This document shows, piece after piece, positions 39,721 through 48,734 of a DNA stretch of 64,000 nt. Both the position numbers and the translations under genes were made by a program. The number at the start of each line of letters is the position of its first letter. Positions within the stretch are counted from its first letter, which is position 1. Origin of the DNA: JBAOHV01 sp963714875 (GTDB lineage Bacteria > Actinomycetota > Acidimicrobiia > Acidimicrobiales > Microtrichaceae); NCBI GenBank assembly GCA_963714875.1, contig CAVQQI010000008.1:1-64000 (forward strand), written 5' to 3'. The notes beneath the pieces were generated by a model. That model was not told the origin of the DNA. It searched no databases and saw only the letters and a list, made by a program, of their open reading frames with translations.

Positions 39721-40677
39721 ATGTTCAACCCCACCGAGTTTCCGGAGCCGACGATGATCCCGGTCAACGGCATCGAGCTGGAGGTGTTCGAGGCTGGTCG
39801 TGAGAACGCAGGACGACCGATCGTGCTCTGCCACGGCTGGCCCGAGCACGCGTTCGCGTGGCGACACCAGATGACGGCACTCGCTGCGGCGGGGTACCAC
39901 GTGATCGTCCCGAACCAGCGTGGCTTCGGGAACTCCTCCCGTCCGGACGAGATCGTCGCGTACGACATCGAGCACCTGGCCGGTGACCTCGTCGGGCTCC
40001 TCGACCACTTCGGCTACGACGATGCGATCTTCGTCGGTCACGACTGGGGCGCCGGGGTCATCTGGTGGCTGACCATGCTGCACCCGACTCGGGTGGAGAA
40101 GGTCGTCGCCCTGGCCATGCCCTACATGGAGCGCGGCGATCAGCCGTGGGTCGAATCCATGGAGCAGGTGCTCGGCACCGACTACTACTTCGTGCACTTC
40201 AACCGCCATCCCGGCGTCGCCGATGCGGTGCTCGACGACAACACCCATCGCTTCCTCCACAACCTGTACCGGAGGAACGTTCCGCTCACGGCCCCCGAGC
40301 CCGGCAACGTCATGGTCAACCTCGCCCGAGCAGAGGAACCACTCGGCGACCCGATCCTGAGCGACGACGAACTGACCTACCTCGTCGACGCGTACGAAGT
40401 CTCCGGATTCACCGGCGGGATCAACTGGTACCGGAACGTCGATCGGAACTGGCACCTCCTGGCCGACGTCGACCCGATCATCCACCAGCCCGCACTCATG
40501 ATCTACGGGTCGCACGACCTGGTGCCGCAGAACGAACGGATGGTCGAGTTCGTTCCGAACGTCGACGTCGTCGAGCTCGACTGCGGCCACTGGATCGCCG
40601 ACGAACTCCCTGACGAGACGAACGCAGTCATCCTCCGCTGGCTCGACGACGGCGGCAGGTCGCGTCCCGAGCGTTGA
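39721..40677 (+). CDS. Epoxide hydrolase-like alpha/beta hydrolase
   Basis: 318 residues. Oxyanion motif HGWPEHAFAWRHQ, sharp turn PNQRGFGNSSRP, nucleophile Asp in FVGHDWGAGVIWWL, and late acid/His in YGSHDLVPQNE and LDCGHWIADE. This is the pattern of soluble epoxide hydrolases, which open epoxides to diols through an aspartyl ester. The frame is unbroken. A copy of its last 45 or so codons is found at 59501. Confidence 0.85.
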   Translation: MFNPTEFPEPTMIPVNGIELEVFEAGRENAGRPIVLCHGWPEHAFAWRHQMTALAAAGYHVIVPNQRGFGNSSRPDEIVAYDIEHLAGDLVGLLDHFGYDDAIFVGHDWGAGVIWWLTMLHPTRVEKVVALAMPYMERGDQPWVESMEQVLGTDYYFVHFNRHPGVADAVLDDNTHRFLHNLYRRNVPLTAPEPGNVMVNLARAEEPLGDPILSDDELTYLVDAYEVSGFTGGINWYRNVDRNWHLLADVDPIIHQPALMIYGSHDLVPQNERMVEFVPNVDVVELDCGHWIADELPDETNAVILRWLDDGGRSRPER

Positions 40678-40764
40678 CCTTCGGCCGCCGCGCCACGGGT
40701 GCAGCAGTCCCGCAGGCTGCCTTCTCCCGGACTGGGATCGGCGGGGACTGGTGTGATTCGCACT

Positions 40765-40797
40765 GCTGCATCAAACCGAGTGATGCTATGATGCAGC
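40765..40797 (+). promoter_or_regulatory. VapBC promoter/operator, probably leaderless
   Basis: GCTGCATCA and TGATGCAGC form a perfect 9-bp inverted repeat with a 15-bp spacer. TATGAT (40787-40792) overlaps the second arm and is 7 bp before ATG 40800, which would place the transcript start at the start codon. The operator would let the antitoxin complex block RNA polymerase. Confidence 0.6.
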
Positions 40798-40799
40798 CG

Positions 40800-41051
40800 A
40801 TGCGAACGACCGTGACGCTGGATCCCGACTCCGAGCAGCTGATCCGGCGACGGATGCGTGAACGCGGCATCTCCTTCAAGGAAGCGCTGAACGAGGCGAT
40901 CCGAAGCAGCGCCGCCGATGCGCCGACCGCGCCGTTCCGCACCGAGACCGCCAGCATGGGCGAGTCCCGCGTCAACCTGGATCGTGCGCTCCAGGTCGCC
41001 GCGGACCTCGAGGATGACGAGCTCGTCCGTCGGATGCGGGCGGGGTCGTGA
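40800..41051 (+). CDS. VapB-type antitoxin
   Basis: 83 residues. MRTTVTLDPDSEQLIRRRMR followed by GISFKEALNEAIRSS is a ribbon-helix-helix DNA-binding domain; the acidic tail (LQVAADLEDDELVRRMR) would wrap the toxin. It overlaps the PIN toxin gene by 4 bp. Confidence 0.82.
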   Translation: MRTTVTLDPDSEQLIRRRMRERGISFKEALNEAIRSSAADAPTAPFRTETASMGESRVNLDRALQVAADLEDDELVRRMRAGS

Positions 41052-41497
41052 AGCTGGTCGACGCCAACGTCCTCTTGTACGCGGTCAACCGGGATGCGCC
41101 GCACCACGAGGAGTCCCGCAGTTGGCTCGATGGCGCCCTGTCGGGTGACGCGACCGTCGCGTTCTCCTGGATCGCCCTCCTGGCGTTCGTGCGCCTGTCG
41201 ACCAAGGCGGGGCTGTTCCCATCGCCGCTCGACGTCGATGGCGCGCTCGCTCGTGTGCATGCATGGACGGGGGCCGCCCCGTCGGTCATCGTCGAACCGA
41301 CTCGCGATCACGCGGCTGTCCTGCAGCGACTGCTCGGCGGGGTCGGTGTCGGTGGGAACCTGGTCAACGACGCGCATCTTGCTGCCCTCGCGATCGAACA
41401 CCGTTGCGCCGTCGTGTCCTACGACAACGACTTCTCGCGGTTCGACGGGGTCACCTGGGAGCGGCCCGGCGGCACCGTGTCCTCGTCGGGGAGCTGA
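41048..41497 (+). CDS. vapC: VapC PIN-domain toxin (ribonuclease)
   Basis: 149 residues from GTG 41048. The PIN acidic residues are in MKLVDANVLLYAVN (Asp), AFVRLSTKAG/EESRSWLD region, and LVNDAHLAALAIE plus VVSYDNDFSRFDG. These coordinate Mg2+/Mn2+ for RNA cleavage. Translationally coupled to the antitoxin. Confidence 0.87.
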   Translation: MKLVDANVLLYAVNRDAPHHEESRSWLDGALSGDATVAFSWIALLAFVRLSTKAGLFPSPLDVDGALARVHAWTGAAPSVIVEPTRDHAAVLQRLLGGVGVGGNLVNDAHLAALAIEHRCAVVSYDNDFSRFDGVTWERPGGTVSSSGS

Positions 41498-41742
41498 CCA
41501 CCGCACGCGATGGGCTGATGAACGCAGGTCCCGGCCAGCGCCGCCGCGACGTCGACGGTGACTGCAGACGCTTCGTGTTCGCCGCCCAGCCGGCCGTGTC
41601 TCAGGACGCGCAACACCAGTAGTCGGCAGAGAACTCAGGGTGGGTCTCCGCAAGTTGCGCAGAACTGCCCGGGCAACTCGAGTGCCTCGCGCTGGCTCAC
41701 TGGCTCCGGTGGCAGGTGAGACACTCTGTCTCGTCGACTGCG

Positions 41743-41892
41743 GTGTCGCTTCGCCCGACCCGTTCGTTCGGGCGTGCGCTCGGCAGGGCCGGGAGGAAGA
41801 TCAGCGAGGCGATCGACTCCGGCGACCACGACAAGGTGAAGAAGGCCGTCGGGAACTCCGCCGGCGACGTCACCGACGCCATCGAGTCCTGA
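41743..41892 (+). CDS. Possible small basic protein
   Basis: A GTG-initiated 49-residue frame with an amphipathic, natural-looking composition (GRAGRKISEAIDSGDHDKVK then KAVGNSAGDVTDAIES). No ribosome binding site stands out and I know no relative. It is the only candidate in the 550 bp between VapC and the SDR gene. Confidence 0.3.
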   Translation: MSLRPTRSFGRALGRAGRKISEAIDSGDHDKVKKAVGNSAGDVTDAIES

Positions 41893-42046
41893 CGCACCGG
41901 CCTCGCATCGCAAGTCCGGGGTCCACGGCAGCACGCCGTGTCACCGGCGGGCGGAGTGAGTGCTCGCCGAAGACCGGTGCGGAGCCGTCCGCGAGCAGCA
42001 TCTCGTCGACGGCCCGAACTGCACGACCCGTACCACCCGGCGGGGA

Positions 42047-42964
42047 TCAACCCAGCTTCATGCCGTACGGCTCGGGCAGCTCGCCGCGGCCGATCGCGTC
42101 GGCCCGGCGGTGCAGCAGAGCGGACTTGCCGTCCAGGTCCTTGCTGATGAGGAACTGACGCCGCTCGACGCAGTCCATCGCGAACTCAGCGAGCTCGTCG
42201 AGGTCGCCGATCGCCGGGTCCTTCCCCGTCGCCGCAGCCACCCTCGACACCAGCTCATCGAAGGTCATGCTCGCCCGGCCCGTTCCGGGGCCGACTCGTG
42301 CGAGCTCGGCCGGGCGGTTGCGGGCAGCGGTGTAGAGCCCCGTGTCGAGCAACCCGCCCGACGGGTAGAAGACCGAGGCGCGCAACGCGGTCTGTTCCTT
42401 GGTCAGGTTGTGCTGCAGCGCCTCGGCGAAGCAGCTGACCGCCGCCTTCGACGCGGCGTAGACCGACGCCGTCGGCACCGGGGCGATGCCGCCGTCGCCC
42501 GAGGATGTCAGGACGATCTGGCCGGGCTCGCCCGATTCGATCATGCGCGGCACGAACGCCGAGGTGCCGATACCGACCCCGATGACGTTCACCCCGAAGC
42601 ACCACCGCCAGTCGTTCGGCTCCTGTTGCCAGGGCAACCCGCCTCCGCCGGAGGTCACCCCGGCGTTCAGGAACACCAGGTTGGCGCGCCCGTGCTGGTC
42701 GAAGACACGATCGACCAGCGCGGCGGTCGAGGCCTCGTCGGTGACGTCGGTGCGGACGCCGCTGACCGGGCCCAACGACGCCAGCTCGGCGACAGTGGCA
42801 TCGAGCACGCCGGACTCGATGTCGGCGATGACCACCGTGGCGCCGCGGCGCAGGAGGGCACGGGCGAGTGCTCGGCCGATGCCGTTCGCTCCACCGGTGA
42901 CCACGGCCACCGCGCCGGCGATGTCGAGAGCGTCGACATCGGTGGGGGCGGGGGAGTCGCTCAC
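42047..42964 (-). CDS. SDR family oxidoreductase
   Basis: 305 residues from a GTG. GAVAVVTGGANGIGRALARA binds NAD(P); LVFLNAGVTSGGGG is the NAG motif; catalytic Ser in IVLTSSGDGG and Tyr/Lys in ASVYAASKAAVSCF. The C-terminal 80-residue extension is longer than in minimal SDRs. It starts 1 bp after the stop of the amidohydrolase gene, so the two form an operon; it probably oxidises or reduces a hydroxyl of the same substrate. Confidence 0.85.
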   Translation of the reverse strand: MSDSPAPTDVDALDIAGAVAVVTGGANGIGRALARALLRRGATVVIADIESGVLDATVAELASLGPVSGVRTDVTDEASTAALVDRVFDQHGRANLVFLNAGVTSGGGGLPWQQEPNDWRWCFGVNVIGVGIGTSAFVPRMIESGEPGQIVLTSSGDGGIAPVPTASVYAASKAAVSCFAEALQHNLTKEQTALRASVFYPSGGLLDTGLYTAARNRPAELARVGPGTGRASMTFDELVSRVAAATGKDPAIGDLDELAEFAMDCVERRQFLISKDLDGKSALLHRRADAIGRGELPEPYGMKLG

Positions 42965-42965
42965 C

Positions 42966-44252
42966 TCAGCCCTTCCATTCCATGTTGTAGGCGTCGAACC
43001 ACCAGCGGGCCTTGCGGATCGCGTCGGACGGCGTGCGCAGATCCGGGTCCTGATGCAGGCTGGTCGGCGTCGGTCCGACCTGCGCCGCCACCTTCGTCAG
43101 CCCCTCGACATCGAGGTCGTAGCACTCGATGGCGTTGAGGCCGAGCAGCCGCCGGCTGTCCTCGATCGACACGTCGCGGAAGTCGTTCTCGAGCCGCTCG
43201 ACCGTGTGCGGCCACGAGCCCTCGGGGTGCGGGTAGTCGGTGCCCCACATCAGGGCGTCGATGCCGTTGGCGTGACGGCGCCGGATCTCCTCGGTGCTCA
43301 TCGTCGAGGCGCCGATGAAGACGTTGGTGCCGACGTACTCCGACGGAAGCCGCTGGATGAGGCCCTTGGTGCGCGAGTTCAGCTTCTTCACCTTGCCGCT
43401 CGCGCCGAAGTTGGTGTCGGCCTTCCACAGCAGGTCGCCCATCCAGTACGACCCGCACTCGACCACCGCGTACTTGAGTCCCGGGAACTTGTCGAACTTC
43501 CCCGAGAGCAGCAGCTGCCACAGGATCCGGTGCGTCCAGAACGGCACCTCGAGGATGAACTGGGCGATGTTGTCGTTGTAGCTGTCCCAGTCGCCCTCAC
43601 CCGAGTGGGTGTGCACCACCAGCCCCGCCTCGGCGCACGCAGCCCACACCGGGTCGTAGACCGGGTGGCCGTACGAGGGCTTGTCGTGCCACATGGTCGG
43701 CACCATGATCCCCTTGATGCCGGGCGTGCCGGCCAGGGACTCGATCTCGCGCACCGACTCCTCCACGTCGTGGATGATCGGCACCAACGCCACCCCGGCG
43801 CGCCGGACCGGATCGGTGGCGCAGAACTCGACCAGCCACCGGTTGTGCGCCCGGGCACCGGCGAACGCCAACTCGGGATCGGTGATCTGGCCGGCCGCCA
43901 ACCCGGCGCCGAAGGGCGGCGACTCCTGGCCGGTGACCGCATCGCCGTCGGCGAAGATGATCTCGCCCGAGACGCCGTCCGCGTCCATCGCCTTGTCCCG
44001 CACCGCCGGGTCGAAGGCGCCACGCAGCCCCTCGGCATTCTCCCCCTCCCACTTCGCCACGTACTCGCCGTTGACCTCCTCGACCAGCCGGCGGTGGTTG
44101 TGTCGCTCGAGGACCCAGTCGTCGAACTGCGCGTGGAACTTCGGGTCGAGGTACGGGCGGTACTCCTCGACCTGCAGGCCGGCGTGGGTATCGGAGGACA
44201 CGATCACGTAGGGGGCGTTGCTGGTGTCGACGCCGTCGAGGGGATTGGGCAT
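42966..44252 (-). CDS. Amidohydrolase_2 family metal-dependent hydrolase
   Basis: 428 residues. The metal-binding start is VIVSSDTHAGLQVEEYRPYL (DxH); later His/Asp ligands appear in LVVHTHSGEGDWDSYNDNIA and ALMWGTDYPHPEGSWPHTVE. This TIM-barrel family covers hydrolases and decarboxylases of ring compounds, for example cleavage of cyclic ketones or aromatic acids. It is a paralogue of the gene at 52021. Divergent from a TetR gene. Confidence 0.82.
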   Translation of the reverse strand: MPNPLDGVDTSNAPYVIVSSDTHAGLQVEEYRPYLDPKFHAQFDDWVLERHNHRRLVEEVNGEYVAKWEGENAEGLRGAFDPAVRDKAMDADGVSGEIIFADGDAVTGQESPPFGAGLAAGQITDPELAFAGARAHNRWLVEFCATDPVRRAGVALVPIIHDVEESVREIESLAGTPGIKGIMVPTMWHDKPSYGHPVYDPVWAACAEAGLVVHTHSGEGDWDSYNDNIAQFILEVPFWTHRILWQLLLSGKFDKFPGLKYAVVECGSYWMGDLLWKADTNFGASGKVKKLNSRTKGLIQRLPSEYVGTNVFIGASTMSTEEIRRRHANGIDALMWGTDYPHPEGSWPHTVERLENDFRDVSIEDSRRLLGLNAIECYDLDVEGLTKVAAQVGPTPTSLHQDPDLRTPSDAIRKARWWFDAYNMEWKG

Positions 44253-44296
44253 GGATGCTCCCGTTCGTTCGTGGCCAGCTCGCTCGAAGCCGACCG

Positions 44297-44334
44297 ACAC
44301 CGTCTTCTTGCACGGTGTTCTAGTCTTCTTGCAC
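44297..44334. promoter_or_regulatory. TetR operator between divergent genes
   Basis: ACACCGT-8 bp-ACGGTGT (44297-44318) is a perfect 7-bp inverted repeat. The 12-mer GTCTTCTTGCAC within it recurs exactly 21 bp further (44323-44334). It lies between the amidohydrolase/SDR operon and the TetR gene. Confidence 0.6.
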
Positions 44335-44406
44335 ACTGTTACAGAAACCTGCCGGGCTGGCAACAGGTTCGAGGGACCACGACGTCGAGGGATCGCAGGC
44401 GCCGCC

Positions 44407-45069
44407 ATGAGCACCACCACATCCGAGGCGAGGGGAACCGGCCGCCGGGCCGGGTTGGACCACGACGACATCGTCGAGCGTGCGCTCGAGATGGTCGAGC
44501 GTGGCGGTGCCGACGCGCTGACGATGAGGAAGCTGGCCACCGAGCTCGGGGTCGCGACGACGACCATCTACTGGCATGTGGGTGACCGCGATGCGCTGGT
44601 GACCTCGGTCATCGAGGCGGTGGCGCACCGCCAGGCCGAGCTCGTGGTCGACGGTACCTCGTCGCGTGATCGGGTGATGTGCGTGGCCCGCCACGTGTGG
44701 CGCAGCGCCCTGGTGAATCGGCACGTGACGGCGCTCGCGCACCAGGTGGGTGCGACGTCGCTGCTCGAGATGCCCCTCGAGATCGCGCTGGCTCGCGAGC
44801 TCGACGCGGCCGGTGTGCACGGTGAGGATGCCCGTGACGCGCTCCGAGCCATCCTCATGTGCATCGCCGGCTTCCTGGTCGTCGCGTTCCGCTCCGACGG
44901 CCGGGGTACTGGGGGCCAGCGCAACCAACCGCACGCACTGTGGGCCGAGGTCGTCGACGACTCGATCGCCCCGGCCACGCTCGCCGCCATGCGCGTGCCA
45001 CCCGATCTCGATCCGCTGTTCGACACCACGGTGCGCGCCGTCATCGACTCCTTCGTGCCAGCGGCATGA
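44407..45069 (+). CDS. TetR family transcriptional regulator
   Basis: 220 residues. HTH: DHDDIVERALEMVERGGADA then LTMRKLATELGVATTTIYWH, with VGDRDALVTSVIEAV after it; the C-terminal domain is of the TetR_C group with many Ala/Leu helices. Divergent from the amidohydrolase operon and upstream of two enzyme genes; the inverted repeat at 44297 is its probable site. Confidence 0.85.
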   Translation: MSTTTSEARGTGRRAGLDHDDIVERALEMVERGGADALTMRKLATELGVATTTIYWHVGDRDALVTSVIEAVAHRQAELVVDGTSSRDRVMCVARHVWRSALVNRHVTALAHQVGATSLLEMPLEIALARELDAAGVHGEDARDALRAILMCIAGFLVVAFRSDGRGTGGQRNQPHALWAEVVDDSIAPATLAAMRVPPDLDPLFDTTVRAVIDSFVPAA

Positions 45070-45107
45070 GACCCGTCCCACCGACCTGCAGCAACCAGGA
45101 GCACACC

Positions 45108-45875
45108 ATGAGCGATCCAGTGAACCGGCCCGGCGAGATCTCGGGCTGGCCCAAACTGGTGTTGAGCTATCCGACCGACCCCGCGTGCATCGCAGCACTG
45201 CTGCCGCCAGGGCTGGAACCGGTCGGCGAACCGACCGTCACCATCGGTGTGTACTGCGTGCCGGTCCACGGCGAGCCCGAGTACGGCATCAGCACCAAGA
45301 TCCCCGCGAGCTTCCAAGGGCTGGACGGTCAGTACTCACTCGGCATCGGTATCGATCAGGAGTCGGCCATCTTCGGCAGCCGCGAGACCAACGGGCAGCC
45401 GAAGTTCCCGTGCTCGGTGCGCTTCTTCCGGCTCGGCGACGAGGTCCACGCCAGCGCGACCCACCAGGGCACGACGTTCCTCCGGTATCGCGGCCAGGTG
45501 ACCGGCACCCGGCAGCCGATCGACCACGAGGTCGAGGACAACGAGTGGTGGATCAAGGCGTCGCGGGCCGTCGGCGGCGCGGAGGGCGCCTACGACTTCC
45601 CGCCCCATGTCGTTCGCGTCCGCATGGTCGGTACGACCGTCCATGCCGAGACCCTCGACGGCGAGCTCGAGCTGACCGAGAGCGCCTGGGATCCGTTGAC
45701 CGACCTGCTGCCCATGCACGGTCCGGCGAACGCGGAGCTGGTGACCAACCGGTACACCGCCCGCGAGATCGCGCTGGCCGGACCGCTCGACCCCGTCGGC
45801 TTCTGGCCGTTCGCCGACACCATCGGGGGCTCGCGCTGGCCGGGGGAACGCGGCGGACCGCGGGGCACGCGATGA
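45108..45875 (+). CDS. Acetoacetate decarboxylase family protein
   Basis: 255 residues. LVLSYPTDPACIAALLPPGL then GEPTVTIGVYCVPVHGE is the ADC beta-barrel start; the middle has LGIGIDQESAIFGSRETNGQ and PKFPCSVRFF. The catalytic Lys of true decarboxylases is normally in an ExxGxPK segment; here SRETNGQPKFPC is in the equivalent place, so a Schiff-base Lys may be present. Family members include decarboxylases, aldolases/dehydratases and hydrolases. CCAGGAG precedes ATG. Confidence 0.75.
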   Translation: MSDPVNRPGEISGWPKLVLSYPTDPACIAALLPPGLEPVGEPTVTIGVYCVPVHGEPEYGISTKIPASFQGLDGQYSLGIGIDQESAIFGSRETNGQPKFPCSVRFFRLGDEVHASATHQGTTFLRYRGQVTGTRQPIDHEVEDNEWWIKASRAVGGAEGAYDFPPHVVRVRMVGTTVHAETLDGELELTESAWDPLTDLLPMHGPANAELVTNRYTAREIALAGPLDPVGFWPFADTIGGSRWPGERGGPRGTR

Positions 45876-46381
45876 GCCCCGCTGATGACGACCCGACGAC
45901 ACGGGCCATCGACGAAGCCTCGTTGGCCCGCCAAGCGCATGCGCGACAGATCCCGCTGCACGCATTGCTCGGGCTGGAGTGGGACCGGCCCGAGAAGGGG
46001 TCACGCCACGCCGAGGTGCGCATGCCGGTGCGGCCCGAGGCGTTCGGCTTCACCGCGAACCTGCACGGCGGCGCCATCGCCACCCTCGTCGACGTGGCGT
46101 GCGCACTCGCCTCGGCCCGCGCCACCGACTTCGATCCCGAGGTGGAGTCGTTGGTCACCGCCGACATGCACGTTCGGTACCTCGGTCGACCGGCCACCGA
46201 CATGGTGTTCGCCCGCGCCGAGGTCGTGCGGATCGGCAGCCAGTTGATCGTGATCGAGTGCAAGGTCGTCGACGGCGACGACCACCTCGTTGCGGCGGCC
46301 GACTTCTCGATGATGCGGGTGCCGCTGCGCCGCCCGCTGGTCGGGGGCGTCTCCTCGGAACCGGGCGACCCCGAGCTCTGA
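45872..46381 (+). CDS. PaaI-type hotdog thioesterase
   Basis: 169 residues, ATGA overlap with the preceding gene. The hotdog helix is FGFTANLHGGAIATLVDVAC (HGG motif with catalytic Asp in LVDVA), then ADMHVRYLGRPATDMVFARA and LVAAADFSMMRV. It would release an acyl group from CoA in the pathway encoded around it. Confidence 0.82.
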   Translation: MSPADDDPTTRAIDEASLARQAHARQIPLHALLGLEWDRPEKGSRHAEVRMPVRPEAFGFTANLHGGAIATLVDVACALASARATDFDPEVESLVTADMHVRYLGRPATDMVFARAEVVRIGSQLIVIECKVVDGDDHLVAAADFSMMRVPLRRPLVGGVSSEPGDPEL

Positions 46382-46395
46382 TCCGAACCGACAGT

Positions 46396-46417
46396 GCTCC
46401 CTGTTCACGCAGGGGGC
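46396..46417. terminator. Hairpin between convergent genes
   Basis: GCTCCCTG / CAGGGGGC, 8 bp with one G-T pair and loop TTCACG, lies between the thioesterase and the convergent gene and overlaps the latter's stop codon. Confidence 0.4.
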
Positions 46418-47295
46418 AGGTCGATGATCTCCGCGGTTCGGGTGCCATCGGCCACGGAACGGCCGACCGAGTGGGCCAGGGCGACCGCCTCGCTGACCAG
46501 CTCGACATTGGAGGGTCGTCGGTCGCCGGCGTGCTCCTCGAGCCCGACGTGGAGGTGGCCGCCGAGCTCGACCGCACGGCGGGCGATCGGCGTGTCGATC
46601 AGGTCACCGCCCCAGACCGAGACCGACCACGGCAGAGCGGTGCCCTCCAGCATGTCGAGATACGCCAGCAGCGAGGGACGGGTGGGCGGAAGGCCGAACG
46701 TGACACCAGCGCCCTTGCCGAACATCCCCGCCGGGCCACCGAAGTAGAGCTTCACCATCGAGCCTCGCGGGAGCCTGCCGGCCCGGTGGTAGGAGAGCAC
46801 CGTCTGGAGGAAGCCGGGCTCGTAGATCGCCAGGCTGGGGCCGAGGCCCCGGGCCTCGCAGAGCGAGAAGCCGGCGCGGATGTCGGCATAGCTGTTCGCG
46901 TACACCACGCCGACGGGCAGCCCCTCGTCATCCGGCCAACCCACGTTCGTCGATCCGGGGTCGACCACGCCGATCCGCAACCCCACCTCGTCGTCGATGG
47001 TCTCGAAGTGCGACAGGGTCTCGGCCCGGTCCGACCCGCCCGACGTGGTCGGGTACCAGAGCGTGTCGGGGCGCTGGTCCAGGATCACCCGCCAGGCGTC
47101 CAGGTAGTCGTCGGCAGCAGCTCGACCCGTGAGGGCGAAGTCGCGGTTGTGGGCGTGGACGATGGATGCCCCGGCGTCCAGGCAGCGGAACGTGTCCGCG
47201 ATGATCTCCTCGGGCTCGCGTGGCACGTTCGGGTTGCGGTGCTTCGGCTTCCCGCCGTTCAGCGCCACCTCGATGATGACCTCGTCGCCGGTCAT
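46405..47295 (-). CDS. BKACE (DUF849) beta-keto acid cleavage enzyme
   Basis: 296 residues. VIIEVALNGGKPKHRNPNVP opens the barrel, the zinc site is SIVHAHNRDF (HxH), and the Glu ligand is in HLHVGLEEHAGDRRPSN; KLYFGGPAGMFGKGAGVTFG is also typical. BKACE enzymes react a beta-keto acid with acetyl-CoA to give acetoacetate and a shortened acyl-CoA. As last gene of the five-gene operon it suggests that the route passes through a beta-keto acid. Confidence 0.85.
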   Translation of the reverse strand: MTGDEVIIEVALNGGKPKHRNPNVPREPEEIIADTFRCLDAGASIVHAHNRDFALTGRAAADDYLDAWRVILDQRPDTLWYPTTSGGSDRAETLSHFETIDDEVGLRIGVVDPGSTNVGWPDDEGLPVGVVYANSYADIRAGFSLCEARGLGPSLAIYEPGFLQTVLSYHRAGRLPRGSMVKLYFGGPAGMFGKGAGVTFGLPPTRPSLLAYLDMLEGTALPWSVSVWGGDLIDTPIARRAVELGGHLHVGLEEHAGDRRPSNVELVSEAVALAHSVGRSVADGTRTAEIIDLPPA

Positions 47296-47305
47296 GTGTG
47301 GCCGA

Positions 47306-48734
47306 TCACGCCTCGGCGCCCATGAGCGCCTTGACCTCCAGGTAGTCCTCCAGGCCCTCGCGACCCCACTCGCGCCCGTTGCCGGACTGCTTGTAGCCAC
47401 CGAACGGCGCCGAGAAGTCAGCAGGTGCGCCGTTGAGGTGGACCTGTCCGGCCCGGAGGCGGGTGCCGACGGCCACCGCATGGTCCAGGTCGCCCGCCTG
47501 CACGTAGGCAGACAGCCCGTAGTCGGTGTCGTTGGCGAGCGCGACGGCCTCGTCCTCGGTGTCGTAGGGGAGGATGGCCAGAACGGGACCGAAGATCTCC
47601 TGGCGGGCGATGGTCATGTCGTTGGTGACGTTGCCGAAGACCGTGGGGCGTACGTACGCCCCGACCTCCAGACCCTCGGGCCGCCCGGGTCCGCCGCACA
47701 CCAGATCGGCGCCCTCGTCGATCCCGGTCTGGATGAGCGATTGCACCTTGTTCCACTGGGCCTGGTTCGACAGCGGGCCGAGATCGGTCTCGGGGCCGAT
47801 CGGGCTCGCCGACCACCAGGCGCTGGGCGCTCGCTGCAGCCACCTCGCAGGCCAGCTGATGGTGCTCGCGGGGGACGAACATCCGGGTGGGCGCGTTGCA
47901 GGACTGCCCGCTGTTGCGCATGCAGGTCACCACTCCGTGCTGCACGGCCCGTTCGATGTCGGCATCCGCGAGCACGATGTTGGCCGACTTGCCGCCGAGC
48001 TCCTGGGTGACCCGCTTGACGGTGGGTGCCGCGGCGACCGCGACGGCCACGCCGGCTCGGGTGGAGCCCGTGAACGACACCATGTCGATGTCGGGGTGCG
48101 CTGCGATGGCGGCGCCGACACCGGGTCCGTCGCCGTTGACCAGGTTGAACACGCCAGCGGGCAGCTCGGCAGCCTCGAGGATCTCGGCGATGATCACCGC
48201 GCTGAACGGCGTGAACTCGCTCGGCTTGAGCACGACCGTGCAGCCGGCAGCCAACGCCGGCGCCACCTTGCACATGATCTGATTGGCTGGCCAGTTCCAC
48301 GGTGTGATCAGTCCGCACACACCGATCGGTTCCCGCACGATGCGACTGGTCCCGCGGCGCTCGACGAGGTCGAGGTCGCGGAGCGCAGCGACCGTGTTGG
48401 CCACGTGGGCGAGCCCGGCGGGCGCCTGTGCCTTGCTCGACAGGGTGATCGGCGCGCCCATCTCGGCGGAGATCGTCGCCGCGAGGTCGCCGAGTCGTTC
48501 CTGATAGCAGGCGGAGATGCGATCGAGTGCGGCGAGGCGCTCGTCGACGGTGGTGGCCGACCACGCTCCGAACGCGGCCCGAGCAGCGGCGACGGCGCGG
48601 TCCACGTCGCCGGCACCGCCGAGGCTCACCCGGCCGATGGCGGTGTCGGTGGCAGGGTCGACCACATCGATCGAGCGCGGTTCGACCGGGTCGACCCAGA
48701 CCCCGTCGATGAAGAACTGCAGGTGATCGGTCAT
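47306..48734 (-). CDS. NAD(P)-dependent aldehyde dehydrogenase, frameshifted
   Basis: About 475 residues across an indel near 47795. LQFFIDGVWVDPVEPRSIDV start, GLITPWNWPANQIMCKVAPA, the general base Glu in VTQELGGKSANIV, nucleophile Cys in RNSGQSCNAPTRMF, and C-terminal FGGYKQSGNGREWGREGLED. Oxidises an aldehyde to the acid. ATGA overlap with the acyl-CoA ligase gene; 10 bp before the BKACE gene. Confidence 0.87.

Noticed and set aside
41697..42050. Minus-strand frame with CXXC-like LTCHRS ending between VapC and the SDR
   Set aside because: It is Arg-rich, has no ribosome binding site and lies opposite the better-composed 49-residue plus-strand frame.
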